From the NCBI GenBank assembly GCA_002292345.1, contig DBBT01000104.1, positions 28,273 through 35,823 of the forward strand: a stretch of 7,551 nt of DNA, in the 5' to 3' direction. The notes below the pieces were generated by a model, which had not been told where the DNA came from, ran no database searches, and saw only the letters and a program-made list of their open reading frames with translations. Shown here piece by piece: positions 7,241 through 7,551 of this stretch; position 1 is the first letter of the stretch, and each line of letters begins with the position of its first letter. The position numbers and the translations under genes are program-made. The DNA comes from Opitutia bacterium UBA977 (GTDB taxonomy: Bacteria > Verrucomicrobiota > Verrucomicrobiia > Opitutales > Coraliomargaritaceae).

Positions 7241-7551
7241 ATGAAAATTGCACTCGCACAATTCGAAGTTATTAGAGGTGCACCCTCGACCAATATCACT
7301 AAAATTCGTGAGTTGGTCGCACAATCAAAAGATCGGGGAGGAAGAGTCGTTTTTTTGCCAGAAATGTGTACCACAGGTTTTGATTGGAGCCGCAATCTTG
7401 AATTACTTAATAAAGCGGCGGTACACCGTGCTCAAATTGCAGCATTTGCGGTTGAATTTAATGTCGCCATTTGTGGTTCGTTTTTAGAGCAAACAGAATC
7501 GGGGCGACCGGCCAATACCTTGTATTTTTTTGAACGAACTGGAGCGATCTC
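7241..7551 (+). CDS. carbon-nitrogen hydrolase (nitrilase superfamily), N-terminal part (3' end off window)
   Basis: The frame opens at ATG 7241 and stays open for 103 codons to the right edge. It begins MKIALAQFEVIRGAPSTN, the usual start of the nitrilase/omega-amidase fold. It then has VVFLPEMCTTGFDW (36-49), in which Glu41 is the first residue of the Glu-Lys-Cys catalytic triad. AICGSF (about 81-86) and ANTLYFFERTG (about 95-105) match the next conserved strands. The catalytic Lys and Cys lie beyond the window. The E-M-x-T-T-G-F motif is closest in style to the YafV/Nit2-like omega-amidases, which hydrolyse 2-oxoglutaramate or related amides, but the substrate cannot be assigned from this fragment. 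It is 40 bases downstream of the kinase on the same strand with no terminator between, so readthrough from the kinase transcript is likely. Confidence 0.85.
   Translation, partial: MKIALAQFEVIRGAPSTNITKIRELVAQSKDRGGRVVFLPEMCTTGFDWSRNLELLNKAAVHRAQIAAFAVEFNVAICGSFLEQTESGRPANTLYFFERTGAI

Noticed and set aside
7248..7487. 79-codon plus-strand frame at the right edge
   Set aside because: The frame starting at 7241 gives a clear nitrilase-superfamily N-terminus over the same bases.

Overview
This is an ordinary chromosomal segment from a free-living bacterium of moderate GC content. No mobile element, CRISPR array, toxin, phage gene or defence gene is visible. A fused CobA-HemD protein behind hemC, an ilvN-ilvC pair with no adjacent ilvB, mostly Shine-Dalgarno-poor starts and a MASE1-type hybrid kinase would suit a marine member of the Verrucomicrobiota (Opitutae-like). 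That assignment is an impression from protein style, not a demonstrated placement.

Layout. Positions 1-3981 are read on the minus strand and 4168-7551 on the plus strand, with a 186-base divergent intergenic region between them. In minus-strand transcription order the left half holds tRNA-Val(UAC), ilvN (acetolactate synthase regulatory subunit), ilvC (ketol-acid reductoisomerase), a strong intrinsic terminator, hemC (porphobilinogen deaminase) and a CobA-HemD fusion that runs off the left edge. The right half holds a 1010-residue membrane-bound hybrid histidine kinase (MASE1-PAS-GAF-HisKA-HATPase-REC) and, 40 bases downstream, the start of a carbon-nitrogen hydrolase that runs off the right edge.

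How the genes work together. IlvN and IlvC serve the first two common steps of valine, leucine and isoleucine synthesis. The catalytic subunit IlvB must be encoded elsewhere. The tRNA in front of them is the one charged with valine, the allosteric effector expected for IlvN. HemC makes hydroxymethylbilane, the HemD domain closes it to uroporphyrinogen III, and the CobA domain methylates that to precorrin-2 for siroheme or cobalamin; this is a compact tetrapyrrole operon. The kinase has all its phosphorelay residues but no cognate regulator or phosphotransfer protein in view.

The most notable small-scale structures are the tRNA-Val to ilvN junction, a 12-base repeat that duplicates the kinase start region and creates a 9-codon upstream ORF, 15-base direct repeats bracketing the ilvC terminator, and a dyad cluster in the hemC leader. 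I did not find a convincing undescribed biological system here.
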